Shown here one piece after another: positions 16,578-25,435 of a DNA stretch of 64,000 nucleotides. The translations under genes were made by a program, and so were the position numbers. Below the pieces are notes generated by a model that was not told the origin of the DNA, did no database searches, and saw only the letters and a program-made list of their open reading frames with translations. Within the stretch, counting starts at the first letter, position 1. Each line of letters begins with the position of its first letter. Source of the stretch: Acidovorax defluvii (GTDB taxonomy: Bacteria; Pseudomonadota; Gammaproteobacteria; Burkholderiales; Burkholderiaceae_C); assembly GCA_003268905.1 (NCBI GenBank), contig QLTU01000004.1, positions 124,001 through 188,000 on the forward strand. The letters run 5' to 3'.

Positions 16578-17132
16578 ATGACCTTCTCTGCCACCCTCCC
16601 GCCCCCGGTTCGTTTGCGTGCGCTGGTGCACCCCGATCTGGCGGATCTTCTTGCCGTGCAGCGGGCCTGCTATGGCCCGGGCTTTGTCGAGAGTGTCGAG
16701 GTGTTTGCTCGCCGTCTGGCCAGCCCGGCCAATTGCTCGCTGGTGCTGGAGCGCGATGGACAGGTCTGCGCCTATCTGGCCGCCTACCGCTCGGCGCTGG
16801 GCAAGGTGACGCCTCTGCACGGTGATTTCGAGGCGGTGCCACAGGCCGACACCTTGTACCTGCATGACATGGCCGTGCTGCCCACCTGCGCCGGGCAGGG
16901 CTTGGCGCAGGCGCTGCTCAAATCGGTGTGGGACCATGCGGCGGCGCAGGGGCTGCGGCACACGGCGCTGGTGTCGGTGCAGGGCTCACAAACCTATTGG
17001 GAGCGGCATGGCTATGCCCAGAGGCCGCTGGTCGACGCCGCACAGCGCGAGCGCCTGGCCAGCTATGGCGCGGGCGCGGTGTACATGGCGCGCGCCATGG
17101 CGGCTGCAGCAGATACGCCCCCCATGCGATAA
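16578..17132 (+). CDS. GNAT family N-acetyltransferase
   Basis: This is a 184-residue protein starting at ATG 16578. It has the GNAT fold with motif A 'HDMAVLPTCAGQGLAQALL' (the QGLA acetyl-CoA loop, about residues 97-115) and a C-terminal 'YWERHGYAQRPL' strand typical of the family. It should transfer an acetyl group from acetyl-CoA to an unknown small molecule or protein amine; cytoplasmic. It is the first gene of a rightward group, but the next gene is 118 bp away and functionally unrelated. Confidence 0.85.
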   Translation: MTFSATLPPPVRLRALVHPDLADLLAVQRACYGPGFVESVEVFARRLASPANCSLVLERDGQVCAYLAAYRSALGKVTPLHGDFEAVPQADTLYLHDMAVLPTCAGQGLAQALLKSVWDHAAAQGLRHTALVSVQGSQTYWERHGYAQRPLVDAAQRERLASYGAGAVYMARAMAAAADTPPMR

Positions 17133-17250
17133 CGACATGGCTGCCCCGCGTCGATCAGGCCGGGTGGCAAAATCTGCGTAACCCCTTCAGGAGTGCTGCC
17201 CGCCCCCGCAGGCCCTGCGCTCCGCAACGCACCCGGAAAGCCGCGCCACC

Positions 17251-17955
17251 ATGTTCACAGGCATTGTTCAAGCCACCGCCACCATCGCCGCCATCCATGA
17301 CCGCGCAGGCCTGCGCACCTTCACGCTCGACTTTCCCGAGGGTTTTTGCCAGGACCTGGGCCTGGGCGCCAGCGTGGCAACCGACGGCGTGTGCCTCACG
17401 GTGACGGAAATCCTCTCGCCCACGCGGGCCAACTTTGATGTGATGCTGCAAAGCCTGAACATCACCACCCTGGGCAGCTACCAGCAGGGCGACCGCGTGA
17501 ACGTGGAGCGCGCAGCCAAGGACGGCGCCGAGATCGGCGGGCACCCGTTGTCGGGCCATGTGGACTTCACCGGCACGCTGATCGAGCGCCGCGAATTCGA
17601 CAACAACCTCGTGTGGCGCATCGCCGTGCCCGAGGCGTTTCGCCGCTACATCTTTGCCAAGGGCTACATCGCCATCCACGGCGCCAGCCTCACGGTGGCC
17701 GAGGTGAACCGCGCCGAGGGCTGGTTCGAGGTGTGGCTGATCCCCGAGACCCGCCGCGCCACGGTGTTTGAAGACAAGAGGGCCGGCGACGTGCTCAACA
17801 TCGAGATCGAGCGCAGCACCCAGGTGGTGGTGGACACCGTGCGCGAGGCCGTGCACGAAAGCCTGGGCCGCCTGCAGCCCGTGCTGGAGGCGCTGCTCAA
17901 GGAAAAAGGCCTGTCGCTGGACGACTTTGTGCAGGCCCCCGTGGTGCCGCACTGA
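17251..17955 (+). CDS. ribE: Riboflavin synthase, alpha subunit type
   Basis: This is a 234-residue protein that begins MFTGIVQA, the invariant N terminus of riboflavin synthase. Two similar lumazine-binding barrels follow: first half with CLTVTEI, NVERAA and 'IGGHPLSGHVDFTG', second half with 'YIAIHGASLTVAEVNR', IPETRRATVFE and NIEIE. It converts two 6,7-dimethyl-8-ribityllumazines into riboflavin plus the pyrimidine precursor. The C-terminal extension (about 205-234) is longer than in many homologues but like the E. coli protein. It stands alone: no ribD, ribA/B or ribH next to it and no FMN riboswitch in the 118-bp leader. A second, operon-encoded riboflavin synthase elsewhere is likely. 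Confidence 0.9.
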   Translation: MFTGIVQATATIAAIHDRAGLRTFTLDFPEGFCQDLGLGASVATDGVCLTVTEILSPTRANFDVMLQSLNITTLGSYQQGDRVNVERAAKDGAEIGGHPLSGHVDFTGTLIERREFDNNLVWRIAVPEAFRRYIFAKGYIAIHGASLTVAEVNRAEGWFEVWLIPETRRATVFEDKRAGDVLNIEIERSTQVVVDTVREAVHESLGRLQPVLEALLKEKGLSLDDFVQAPVVPH

Positions 17956-18090
17956 GCGACCTGGGCGGCGCAAATACAGCGTGTTTATTCGCGCTACAGA
18001 GCGCGCCCCAGAGCGACTTCAAAGGCCCTTGCGATCCCCTGACCGGGCCCCATCAGGCGCCTGTCATGGCCCGTGGTCATAATGCGCGCC

Positions 18091-18582
18091 ATGCCAAATC
18101 GCTGGAAACCCAACGTTACCGTGGCCGCCATCATCGAACGCGATGGCCGCTTTCTGCTGGTCGAAGAAGACACGGCCGACGGCCTGCGGCTCAACAACCC
18201 CGCCGGTCACCTGGACCCGGGCGAGTCGCCCATCGAGGCCTGCGTGCGCGAGGTGCTGGAGGAAACGGCGCACGACTTTGCGCCCGCGGCCCTGGTGGGC
18301 GTGTACCTCAATCGCTTCACGCGCACGCGCACGGGGCACGACATCACCTACCTGCGCTTTGCTTTTGCCGGCACGGTGGGCACGCACCACGAATGGCGCG
18401 CGCTCGATGAAGGCATCGTGCGCACCGTGTGGATGACGCTGGACGAGCTGCATGCCAGCGCCGCCCGCCACCGCAGCCCGCTGGTGCTGCAGTGCATCCA
18501 GGACTACCTGGCCGGTCAGCGCGCTCCGCTGGCGCTGATCCACACCGACGCGAGCGTGCTGCAAGCCACAGCGGCCCTCTGA
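18091..18582 (+). CDS. nudJ: NUDIX hydrolase, NudJ-like phosphatase
   Basis: This is a 163-residue protein. The start at ATG 18091 matches the NudJ N terminus (a Lys-Pro-x-Val-Thr-Val-Ala segment follows at once); in-frame codons at 18073 and 18082 are alternatives. The NUDIX box is 'GHLDPGESPIEACVREVLEE' followed by TAH: all acidic and Arg/Glu positions are kept, but the last consensus Gly is Ala. E. coli NudJ removes phosphate from thiamine pyrophosphate-type and nucleotide substrates. In E. coli nudJ lies beside mnmA; here the same pair is separated by about 12 kb of tcu genes and an island. A hairpin terminator follows. Confidence 0.8.
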   Translation: MPNRWKPNVTVAAIIERDGRFLLVEEDTADGLRLNNPAGHLDPGESPIEACVREVLEETAHDFAPAALVGVYLNRFTRTRTGHDITYLRFAFAGTVGTHHEWRALDEGIVRTVWMTLDELHASAARHRSPLVLQCIQDYLAGQRAPLALIHTDASVLQATAAL

Positions 18583-18598
18583 AGGGGCCGCCAAGAGT

Positions 18599-18636
18599 CT
18601 GTCGGACTTGGAGCCGACGATTTCCAAGTCCGACAG
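18599..18636. terminator. Bidirectional hairpin between convergent genes
   Basis: CTGTCGGACTTGGA and TCCAAGTCCGACAG form a perfect 14-bp stem around a 10-base loop. It lies between the nudJ stop and the leftward receptor gene. There is no strong U-tract, so it could also be a repeat that acts as a transcription barrier. Confidence 0.65.
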
Positions 18637-18661
18637 GCTTCTGGGTTGCTGCGAGCCGAAG

Positions 18662-19642
18662 TCAGTCCGCCGTGAGCTTGCGCTCCTTGATGATGGCGGC
18701 CCACTGGGTCGATTCCTTCTTCATGAACGCCGTGAGCTCGGCCCGCGTGGTGGGCTGGGGGGTGAGGCCGTGCTTGTTCAGCGCATCCTTCACGCCGGGG
18801 TCGTTCAGCACCTTCACGATTTCCTTGTTCCAGCGCTCCAGCAGGGGCGCGGGGGTCTTGCCAGGCGCCACAAAGGCGTACCAGTTCAGCGCCTCAAATC
18901 CCGGAAAGCCCGACTCGGCCACGGTGGGGATGTTGGGCAAGTAGGCCGGGCGCGTCAGGCCCGTGGTGGCCAGCGGGATCAGCTTGCCCGACTCCACATG
19001 CGGCATGGCCGTGGGTGGCGCGGCAAAGTACGAGGTGATGCGCTCGCCCAGCAGGTCTTGCAGCGCGGGCGCGCCGCCCTTGTAGGGCACATGGGTCATG
19101 TCGATGCCTGCACGCTGGTTGAACAGCTCGCCTGCCAGGTGCGATGCCGAGCCCGCGCCGGTGGAGGCAAATTCCACGCTGCCAGGTTTCTTTTTGGACA
19201 GCTGGATGAACTCGGCCAGCGTCTTGGCGCCTGCGGCCTTGTGCACTACCAGCACGTTGGGGAAGTTCACGCCGCCCGAGATGGCCGCCAGATCCTTGAA
19301 CGGGTCATAGGTCAGCTTCATGAGGTGCGGCGCAATGGTCAGCGGGCCGACCGAGCCGAACAGCAGCACCGAGCCATCGGGTGCGGCATTGGCGACGAAC
19401 TGGTGGGCGATGTTGCCGCCCGCGCCGCCCTTGTTGTCCACCACCACGGTCTGGCCGATGTTCTCGCCCAGTTTCTTGGCGATCAGGCGCGCGGCCGCGT
19501 CGGCAGCGCCGCCTGCGGCAAAGCCCACCACCAGCGTGACGGGTTTCTTGGGCGGAAAGTCCTGCGCGCTGGCCGTGCCGGCCAGCAGCAGGGACGAGAC
19601 GGCGAGCGCAGTGGCGCGCAGCAGGTTGCGTTTGTTCATCAT
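18662..19642 (-). CDS. Bug family (TctC) periplasmic solute-binding protein
   Basis: This is a 326-residue protein with a Sec signal peptide (MNKRNLLRATALAVSSLLLA, then GTASA cleavage), so periplasmic. Bug hallmarks are clear: 'KPVTLVVGFAAGGAADAAAR', 'VVVDNKGGAGGNIA', THVPYKGGAPALQDLL and FVAPGKTP. GAGGAG precedes the double ATG. Such receptors bind carboxylates such as citrate or tricarballylate and feed TctAB permeases. It is the last gene of the leftward tcu operon, 57 bp after tcuB. No TctA/TctB or MFS permease is seen nearby, so it must use permease proteins encoded elsewhere. Confidence 0.9.
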   Translation of the reverse strand: MMNKRNLLRATALAVSSLLLAGTASAQDFPPKKPVTLVVGFAAGGAADAAARLIAKKLGENIGQTVVVDNKGGAGGNIAHQFVANAAPDGSVLLFGSVGPLTIAPHLMKLTYDPFKDLAAISGGVNFPNVLVVHKAAGAKTLAEFIQLSKKKPGSVEFASTGAGSASHLAGELFNQRAGIDMTHVPYKGGAPALQDLLGERITSYFAAPPTAMPHVESGKLIPLATTGLTRPAYLPNIPTVAESGFPGFEALNWYAFVAPGKTPAPLLERWNKEIVKVLNDPGVKDALNKHGLTPQPTTRAELTAFMKKESTQWAAIIKERKLTAD

Positions 19643-19698
19643 GGTGAGGGTCTCCTCGTGGTGGGGGTCGGACTAAAAAATGCGCTGGGTGCGGGTGC

Positions 19699-20895
19699 TC
19701 AATCAGCGCCCAGGCCAATCGGGTTGGGCTGGCGTTTTTCCACGGCATGGCGCAGCAGCGATGCGGTGCGGAAAACACCGTGCGCAAACTTGCCGTAGGG
19801 CAGCGTGGCAAACAGCGCCATCACCGCGCCCAAGTGCAGGCACAGCAGCAGCGCCAGGGCGGGCGTGCTGCGCGCCAGCCAAAGCGCCAGGCCGCTGGAC
19901 GACACCAGGAACAGCAGGGCGATGAAGCCCAGATCCATGGGCTTTTGCTGCGCATCGCCATGCAGCGCGTGGCGCGTGCGGTTCAGGTGCCACAGGCCTG
20001 CCGTGCCCAGCATCAGCATTACGCCGCCAACGGCGCCCAGCAGCTTGGGCACGCTGGGCAGATCGTAGGGCGCCGCCCAGCCGAAGACATAGTGGTACAC
20101 CGTGGCCAGGCTGGTGGCCGCAAAGCACAGCATGAAACCGTAGAACGTGAGGTGGTGCGCACGGCGGCGCTTCAGCGTGTAGGCGTCGTCCTCGTTGTGG
20201 CAACCGTCGCCGTGGCCGCCGTCCAGGTATTTGAGGCGCAGCACGGCATCGGTGGCTTCCAACGTGGCGGGCGCGGAGAGCGGCGCGCCGCTGGTGGCGG
20301 GCGTCACATCGCGCCAGAAGCGGCGCACGCCCATGGCGAGGGCAAACACCACAAACAGGAACACTGGCGCAAACAGCCCCACCAGCAGGTTGTGCGGGAA
20401 CAGGTGGTAGAAGTTGCCGCCCAGGTGGGCGCCCCACAGCGCACCCAGGCCGCCGCCTTGCAGCACGGCCCCCAGCACCAGGAACAGCGCCAGCCCCGCC
20501 GCCAGTGCCAGCGACAGCGTGAACCCCTGGCGCTGGTACAGCTGGCCCAGCGCGGGCGGCCAGGCGTAGTCGGCATAGGTCTGGCCGCGCACCTGGGCCA
20601 TGGCCTGCGGCACGTTGACGGCAAACTCGTGCGGCGGCGCGTACTGGCAGGCGTGCAGGCAGGCGCCGCAGTTGTGGCACAGGTTGGCCAAAAAGTGGAT
20701 GTCGGCCTTGCCAAATTCGAGCCGGCGCGTCATGGCCGGGAACACGGCGCAAAAGCCCTCGCAGTAGCGGCAGGCGTTGCAGATCTGCATCTGGCGCGCG
20801 ACCTCGGATTCGGCCCCGGTGAGGGGTGCGGCGGGCACCACGTCACCGTTCGCCAGCGCCCGGGCGTCGCGCGTCAGGGCTTCAAGCGACTGCAT
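19699..20895 (-). CDS. tcuB: Tricarballylate utilisation iron-sulfur membrane protein TcuB
   Basis: This is a 398-residue protein with start at 20895, supported by AGGAG. The N-terminal part has two cysteine clusters for 4Fe-4S centres, '[15 protein letters not shown]' and '[17 protein letters not shown]' (about residues 39-90). Six or so transmembrane helices with haem-type histidines follow (about 115-390). In Salmonella, TcuB reoxidises the FAD of TcuA and passes electrons to the quinone pool. It overlaps the end of tcuA by 14 bp, so translation is probably coupled. The N-terminal extension that could be read upstream lies within tcuA and a repeat and is not used. Confidence 0.9.
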   Translation of the reverse strand: MQSLEALTRDARALANGDVVPAAPLTGAESEVARQMQICNACRYCEGFCAVFPAMTRRLEFGKADIHFLANLCHNCGACLHACQYAPPHEFAVNVPQAMAQVRGQTYADYAWPPALGQLYQRQGFTLSLALAAGLALFLVLGAVLQGGGLGALWGAHLGGNFYHLFPHNLLVGLFAPVFLFVVFALAMGVRRFWRDVTPATSGAPLSAPATLEATDAVLRLKYLDGGHGDGCHNEDDAYTLKRRRAHHLTFYGFMLCFAATSLATVYHYVFGWAAPYDLPSVPKLLGAVGGVMLMLGTAGLWHLNRTRHALHGDAQQKPMDLGFIALLFLVSSSGLALWLARSTPALALLLCLHLGAVMALFATLPYGKFAHGVFRTASLLRHAVEKRQPNPIGLGAD

Positions 20896-22429
20896 TGTTT
20901 GCTCCTGTTTTGTCGCCGGGCCGCCCCAAGGCAAAACGCGCCCCCTCGGGGGGCAGCGCAGTACACGAAGTGACAAGCGTGGGGGCTTCATTTTTCATAG
21001 CTATTGGCGCTTTACCAGTAAGCGCTGTAGGCCGTTTTGATGCCAATGCCGCGTTGGTGCCCGCAATGCGGCCAAACGCCGTGCCAATGCTCATGCCCAC
21101 GCCGGCCGTGTAGCCCTTGCCCAGCACGTTGCCGGCCATCATTTCGCCGGCCACAAACAGGTTGTCGCTGGGCTGGTTGTTGAAGCGCACGGCGGCGGTG
21201 TCGTCGGTGTGCAAGCCCAGGTAAGTGAAGGTGACGCCCGGCTTGAGCGCGTAGCCGTAATAGGGCGCCGTGTCGATGGGCCGCGCCCAGTGCGTCTTGG
21301 CGGGCATCACACCCTCGGTGTGGCAATCGTCCAGCGCGGTGTGATCGAACGTGCCGACGCGGCAGGCGGCGTTGTAACTGTCGAGCGTGCGAATGAAGGT
21401 ATCCACATCCAGGCCCAGCTTTTGCGCCAGCTCAGGCAGGCTGTCGGCCTTGACGCCCGGAAACACCGGCGGCATGAAGCGGCCAATGGCCTTGCTGTCG
21501 ATGATCGAATAGCCAATTTGCCCCGGCTGCTGCGCCACCAGGCGCCCCCAGATGGCGTAGCGCTTGGGCCAGAAGTCCTCGCCCTCGTCATAAAAGCGCT
21601 CGGCCTCGCGGTTAACCACCACGCCCAGCGAAACGCAGTCGATGCGGGTGCAAATACCGCCGTCGTACAGCGGCGCACGCGCATCAATGGCCACCATGTG
21701 CGCCTGCGTCGGGTCGCCAATGCGGTCAGCGCCGTGGTCGTCGAGCAGGTGCTTGAGCAGCACGCCCTTGTTGTAGGCCGTGCCGCGAATCAAAAAGTTG
21801 TCCGAAGGCCACTCGCCACGCTCGTTCTGGCCCCAGGCCTCGCGCAGCCATTCGCGGTTCGATTCAAAGCCGCCCGCCGCCAGCACGCAGGTCTTGGCGG
21901 TGATGCGCTCGGGTTTGCCGTTGACGGTGCAATGCGCGGCAATGAAACGGCCGTTGTCGATTTCGATGCGGTCCACCGGCGCTTCGTAGCGGATTTGCAC
22001 GCCCAGTTTTTCTGCACTGCGGTAATACGCATTGACCAGCGCCTTGCCGCCCCCCATGAAGAAGGCATTGGTGCGCGCCACATGCAGCGCGCCCGACAGC
22101 GGCGGCTGAAAATGCACACCATGGCTGCGCATCCAGTCGCGGCAGTTGCTGGAGGCGCGAATCACCAGGCGCGCCAGGTGTTCGTTGGTCAGGCCGCCCG
22201 TCACCTTGAGCAGGTCTTGCCAATACTCTTCTTCGGGGTAGGCCTCAACCAGCACATCCTGCGGCGCATCGTGCATGCAGCGCAGGTTGCGCGTGTGGGC
22301 CGAGTTGCCGCCGCGCCAGGCGCGCGGGGCCGATTCAAGCAGCAGCACGCTGGCACCGGCCTCGCGCGCCATCAGCGCGGCGCACAGGGCGGCGTTGCCA
22401 CCGCCAATCACCAGGACGTCGGGGCTCAT
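20882..22429 (-). CDS. tcuA: FAD-dependent tricarballylate dehydrogenase TcuA
   Basis: This is a 515-residue flavoprotein of the fumarate reductase/succinate dehydrogenase type. The N terminus holds '[20 protein letters not shown]', then GGNSAHTRN. The C-terminal FAD region has '[20 protein letters not shown]' and [15 protein letters not shown]. It oxidises tricarballylate to cis-aconitate and hands electrons to TcuB. The last about 53 residues, after GTNAALA, are not family sequence: they are translated from a palindromic repeat and a GC-rich repeat placed back to back, which extend the gene until it overlaps tcuB by 14 bp. The natural stop was probably lost when the repeats arrived. Confidence 0.9.
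   Translation of the reverse strand: MSPDVLVIGGGNAALCAALMAREAGASVLLLESAPRAWRGGNSAHTRNLRCMHDAPQDVLVEAYPEEEYWQDLLKVTGGLTNEHLARLVIRASSNCRDWMRSHGVHFQPPLSGALHVARTNAFFMGGGKALVNAYYRSAEKLGVQIRYEAPVDRIEIDNGRFIAAHCTVNGKPERITAKTCVLAAGGFESNREWLREAWGQNERGEWPSDNFLIRGTAYNKGVLLKHLLDDHGADRIGDPTQAHMVAIDARAPLYDGGICTRIDCVSLGVVVNREAERFYDEGEDFWPKRYAIWGRLVAQQPGQIGYSIIDSKAIGRFMPPVFPGVKADSLPELAQKLGLDVDTFIRTLDSYNAACRVGTFDHTALDDCHTEGVMPAKTHWARPIDTAPYYGYALKPGVTFTYLGLHTDDTAAVRFNNQPSDNLFVAGEMMAGNVLGKGYTAGVGMSIGTAFGRIAGTNAALASKRPTALTGKAPIAMKNEAPTLVTSCTALPPEGARFALGRPGDKTGANNAVA
20917..20988. repeat. GC-rich interspersed repeat in the tcuA 3' end
   Basis: Reads gccgggccgccccaaggcaa ... cgccccctcggggggcagcg ... cgaagtgacaagcgtggggg. 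It shares its first and last words with the copy in the aminopropyltransferase gene (11747-11848). It is translated (on the minus strand) as the final residues of TcuA. Confidence 0.8.
20990..21038. repeat. Palindromic repeat copy in the tcuA 3' end
   Basis: catagctattggcgctttac then cagtaagcgctgtaggccg: ATAGCT box, GGCGCTTTAC/GTAAGCGC arms and TAGGCC box. Encodes [16 protein letters not shown] of the TcuA tail. Confidence 0.8.
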
Positions 22430-22572
22430 GGGCAGTTCTCTTCATTCATGAACCTGAATGTAGAAAGAATGCCCCCGCTTGCGCAGGGGTTGCGCCGGCA
22501 TGGCCCCATCACAAATCGTGATGGGCTGGCCGCCAAGCCGGCTCATGCCAGTTTGCTTGCGCCCGACAACAT

Positions 22573-22680
22573 CCGTTCGACAGGGCGCGGCCCAGGCCAG
22601 CGGCCGCCGCGCAAGGGCCGTCCCGCCGCGCTGGCGGCGTCCCCCTTAAGGGGGAAGGCGCGCAGCGCCTCAGGGGGTAG
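22573..22680. repeat. GC-rich repeat between tcuR and tcuA
   Basis: Contains cccaggccagcggccgccgc, gcaagggccgtcccgccgcg and cccccttaagggggaaggcg, the last an internal palindrome. It runs into the last codons of the LysR gene (stop 22670-22672). It fills much of the 240-bp gap and could act as an RNA stem. Confidence 0.65.
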
Positions 22681-23608
22681 TCAAACGTGCGCCAATCCAC
22701 CGGCCCGACTGCACCAGCTCGCGCACGCAGTCGCCCAGCACCACGCGCGCGGCCAGCGCGGCGGGTGAAAGCTCGTCGTCTGACAGGCTGCACAGCGCCG
22801 CGGGCCGGTAGGCCGGGCCATCTTCGATTTCGGCCAGCACAAAGCGCTGCGCCGCGTCGGGGTAGCGGCCCACCGCCGCCCAGGGCTGGATGGTGCTGCC
22901 CAGGCCCATGTCCACCGCATCCATCAGCAGCGCCAGCGAATCAATCTCCATGGCCATGCGCGGCGCCACGCGCGCCTGGGCAAAGGCGGCATCCAGCCGG
23001 CTGCGCAGGCCGTGCGGGCCGGTGGGCAAAATCAGCGGCTCGTCGCCCAGCTGCGCCAGCGCCACCTTGCCCGCTGGCAGTGGCTGCTGCGCCGGGTGGT
23101 GCGCCGAGCGGATCAAAAACAGGCGCTCTTCCAGCAGCGGCAGCACGCTCCAGCGGCGCGCGGGCTGGGTGTCAAACAGCACGGCCAGGTCGAGCTGGCG
23201 CGCGTTGAGCATGTTCGACAGGTGGCCCGACAGGCTGCCCACCATGTGCAGGCGCACATCGGGGTAGCGCTCGTGCATGGCGCGCATCAGCGGCACGCCC
23301 AGCACCGACGCCGTGGTGGGCGACAGGCCCACGCTCACGCTGCCCGTCAGCCGCGCCTGCTGCGCCGCGCGCGCTGCCTGGTCGGCATGGCGCAGCGCCA
23401 GTTGCGCCTCGCGAAAAAACGCCAGCCCGGCCTCGGTGGGCACGGCGCCCTTGGCCGTGCGCTGCAGCAGCCGGGTGCTGAGTTCGCCCTCCAGGCGGCT
23501 GATCTGCTGGCTCAGCGCCGACTGCACCATGTTCAGGTCGAGCGCCGCCCGGCCCATGGAGCCGAGTTCGACGATGCGGACGAAGTAGCGGAGTTGGCGC
23601 AGTTCCAT
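22670..23608 (-). CDS. LysR family regulator, probable TcuR
   Basis: This is a 312-residue LysR-type regulator. The winged helix-turn-helix at residues 1-60 opens 'MELRQLRYFVRIVELGSMGR' with ALSQQISRLE recognition helix. The periplasmic-binding-like effector domain spans about 90-300 ('TGSVSVGLSPTTASVLGVPL', 'VDMGLGSTIQPWAAVGRYPD'). It lies upstream of tcuA on the same strand, the arrangement of tcuR in Salmonella, so it probably activates tcuABC-type genes in response to tricarballylate. The final residues (about LTTP) are encoded in the edge of a GC-rich repeat. It is the last host gene before the AT-richer island. Confidence 0.85.
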   Translation of the reverse strand: MELRQLRYFVRIVELGSMGRAALDLNMVQSALSQQISRLEGELSTRLLQRTAKGAVPTEAGLAFFREAQLALRHADQAARAAQQARLTGSVSVGLSPTTASVLGVPLMRAMHERYPDVRLHMVGSLSGHLSNMLNARQLDLAVLFDTQPARRWSVLPLLEERLFLIRSAHHPAQQPLPAGKVALAQLGDEPLILPTGPHGLRSRLDAAFAQARVAPRMAMEIDSLALLMDAVDMGLGSTIQPWAAVGRYPDAAQRFVLAEIEDGPAYRPAALCSLSDDELSPAALAARVVLGDCVRELVQSGRWIGARLTTP

Positions 23609-23988
23609 AGGGCGATGGTCGCACAGCGGGTCATTTGACTGGCGTGGTTCTCTCTGCCACAGGGTGGCTGCGCTCTTTGGGAGGGCTCAAGGACCGTTAT
23701 CGACCCATGGCGGTCCTACACACCTCCTAAATCAACGCCTTGAAGCCGGCATAAGTGAGGAATACCAATCTAGCAGTGTGACGGGCTGCAGTACGAGCGG
23801 CATTTAAATGGGCGACTTTAGTCAAGTACATCCGTACAGTCGCGCAAGGATTTATCGCCAGCTTGCTTAGAAAAAGCACTCCGAGCGTTACCTTACTGGA
23901 AACGCCTTTCTCGGTTGCGTTTCATGCGGTATTAGCGGAAGTTTGAAACCATCCCATCGCATTTGCAAGAGCAATTGAAGCTGCGAAG
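23609..23988. other. 380-bp junction between host DNA and island, no gene
   Basis: Base composition changes here from GC-rich (left) to much more AT-rich (from about 23690 on). Stop codons occur in all frames and no family signature is visible in short translations. A leftover of the island's 3' flank or of an integration event may lie here. I found no tRNA end, transposase or clear inverted repeat. Confidence 0.5.
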
Positions 23989-25425
23989 CTAAACCCTATC
24001 TCCACGACCGAAGCGAGCTATCAGACCACAATCGTTCGGTGTTTCAAAACCTGAGCTACCCTGCAGATACGCCTTTGCCTTTCGGCCTATTGATGAAACA
24101 ATTTCCTTGTCCGTACTAATGAATCCAATAGGCACTGTTACTGGAAATGTGTCATGGAGGGCCATGTGGTAAACGACAACGACGAAGCTACCGTCTAAGT
24201 GCAAAATTTCTACATTTCCCCCGAGAAAACCTTCGGTAAGCCCGTGAACTTCGTTGCTATGTAGGTCCAACTCCTGCTTCCACTGATTGGCGGCTCTGTA
24301 GTCACTCTGCCCGGAAACCGGCAGGTAAACAGTCGGCGAATAGAGCTTCTTTTCCTTGGTACTTGCTTTATGAAAAAAGTCACTAAGGGATATCTGAAGT
24401 CGATTGCTCTTACACCAATATGGATCACTTGGAGCGAGCCAAACAAAGGAGTCCTGACCCACATCCGCGCTTGCTTCGATACGCGATTTGAGTGCAGGTG
24501 CCAACAGTCTTTGCAGTAAACTCCAATTTGCTTGGGAGTAAATTGGGCCTAGAAACGTTGTCCTTTTCTGTGGGCCGTTTACTTCAAGCTTTGCGAGGTC
24601 GGCAAGGTATCGCAGATTTACAGAATTGGTCTTCGAGTCAATCAATCTGAGGGTGTCGCTGTCACCCAATTCCAGCATTGCTTTTGCGATTTCAATTGTG
24701 TTGGTCGGTCTCGCCAAACGGTCAAGTTCCACTGCAATGCGTTCGTGCACGTAGTCAGAGCTTTTCAGTGATTCAAAGTCTTCGCGCTCTACGCTCCTAC
24801 CATCCATGTCAACCTGAAACTTCATGGAAAGTCGAAGGGGTATTTGCCTTATTTTGTTGACCGAATTCACCGTATAGACAGTTGGTGAATCTTTTTCTTC
24901 TTGCTCCAGCGATTTTGAAAGAAATCCCTTATGGAAAATTTCATTGAACTGACGTTGAAAATGCTTTTCTACGTGCGCTTCACTGCGAGCAGCATTCTCA
25001 TCATCGACCTTAATTTGAATCCCAGTCTTCCATTTGTCTGAAGATATATCCTTCCCCAGACAAGTGAAGGTAGCAAGATCGAAAGACAGACAAGCGCCGC
25101 TGTCCCGAAGTAGAGATAGTCTGGGCACCTCTCCGATATCAGTGAAATAGCCCTTTGATTTGTCTGTAAGCGTCAATCGACCGCTCTCGTTAAGTGTTAA
25201 CTCGTCTCGTTCGACCAGGTCATCAATGGCTTCTTCAGTTTCCTTCAGACTAAAGCCGAAGAATGTTGCAATTTGTGACTTTGACATTGGACCCAGATGT
25301 ACAAGTCTGAGCACAAACTCCCTTACAAACGGGAGTCCTTTTTGAGTGACGTACGTGAAATTAATATTGAAACGTTGCGCTGGCAACAAGAAATCAATCT
25401 CGTGATAGGTAGTTGTGCTTTCCAT
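23989..25425 (-). CDS. Winged-helix protein of unknown function, partner of the NERD-kinase-helicase
   Basis: This is a 478-residue protein I do not recognise. Residues about 30-92 look like a winged helix: 'VREFVLRLVHLGPMSKSQIA' then FFGFSLKETEEAIDDLVERD and a beta wing. Middle (about 95-215): mixed alpha/beta with 'RSEAHVEKHFQRQFNEIFHK'. C-terminal half (about 285-478): beta-rich, ending with 'VEILHLDGSFVVVVYHMALH' and a short Gly/Arg tail. No HxK(x4)D phospholipase D motif, PD-(D/E)xK pattern, signal peptide or membrane segment is visible. AGGAG overlaps the stop of the upstream gene, so the two are translated from one message. A DNA/RNA-sensing or effector role is inference from the partner. 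Confidence 0.75.
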   Translation of the reverse strand: MESTTTYHEIDFLLPAQRFNINFTYVTQKGLPFVREFVLRLVHLGPMSKSQIATFFGFSLKETEEAIDDLVERDELTLNESGRLTLTDKSKGYFTDIGEVPRLSLLRDSGACLSFDLATFTCLGKDISSDKWKTGIQIKVDDENAARSEAHVEKHFQRQFNEIFHKGFLSKSLEQEEKDSPTVYTVNSVNKIRQIPLRLSMKFQVDMDGRSVEREDFESLKSSDYVHERIAVELDRLARPTNTIEIAKAMLELGDSDTLRLIDSKTNSVNLRYLADLAKLEVNGPQKRTTFLGPIYSQANWSLLQRLLAPALKSRIEASADVGQDSFVWLAPSDPYWCKSNRLQISLSDFFHKASTKEKKLYSPTVYLPVSGQSDYRAANQWKQELDLHSNEVHGLTEGFLGGNVEILHLDGSFVVVVYHMALHDTFPVTVPIGFISTDKEIVSSIGRKAKAYLQGSSGFETPNDCGLIARFGRGDRV

Positions 25426-25435
25426 CGCAGTCTCC

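Noticed and set aside
17133-17250. FMN riboswitch before the riboflavin synthase gene
   Set aside because: None of the conserved FMN-aptamer words were found and the leader is too short.
23989-25425. Phospholipase D partner (MkoB) identity for the 478-residue protein
   Set aside because: No HxK(x4)D motif was found; the nearest histidine-lysine words do not fit the spacing.
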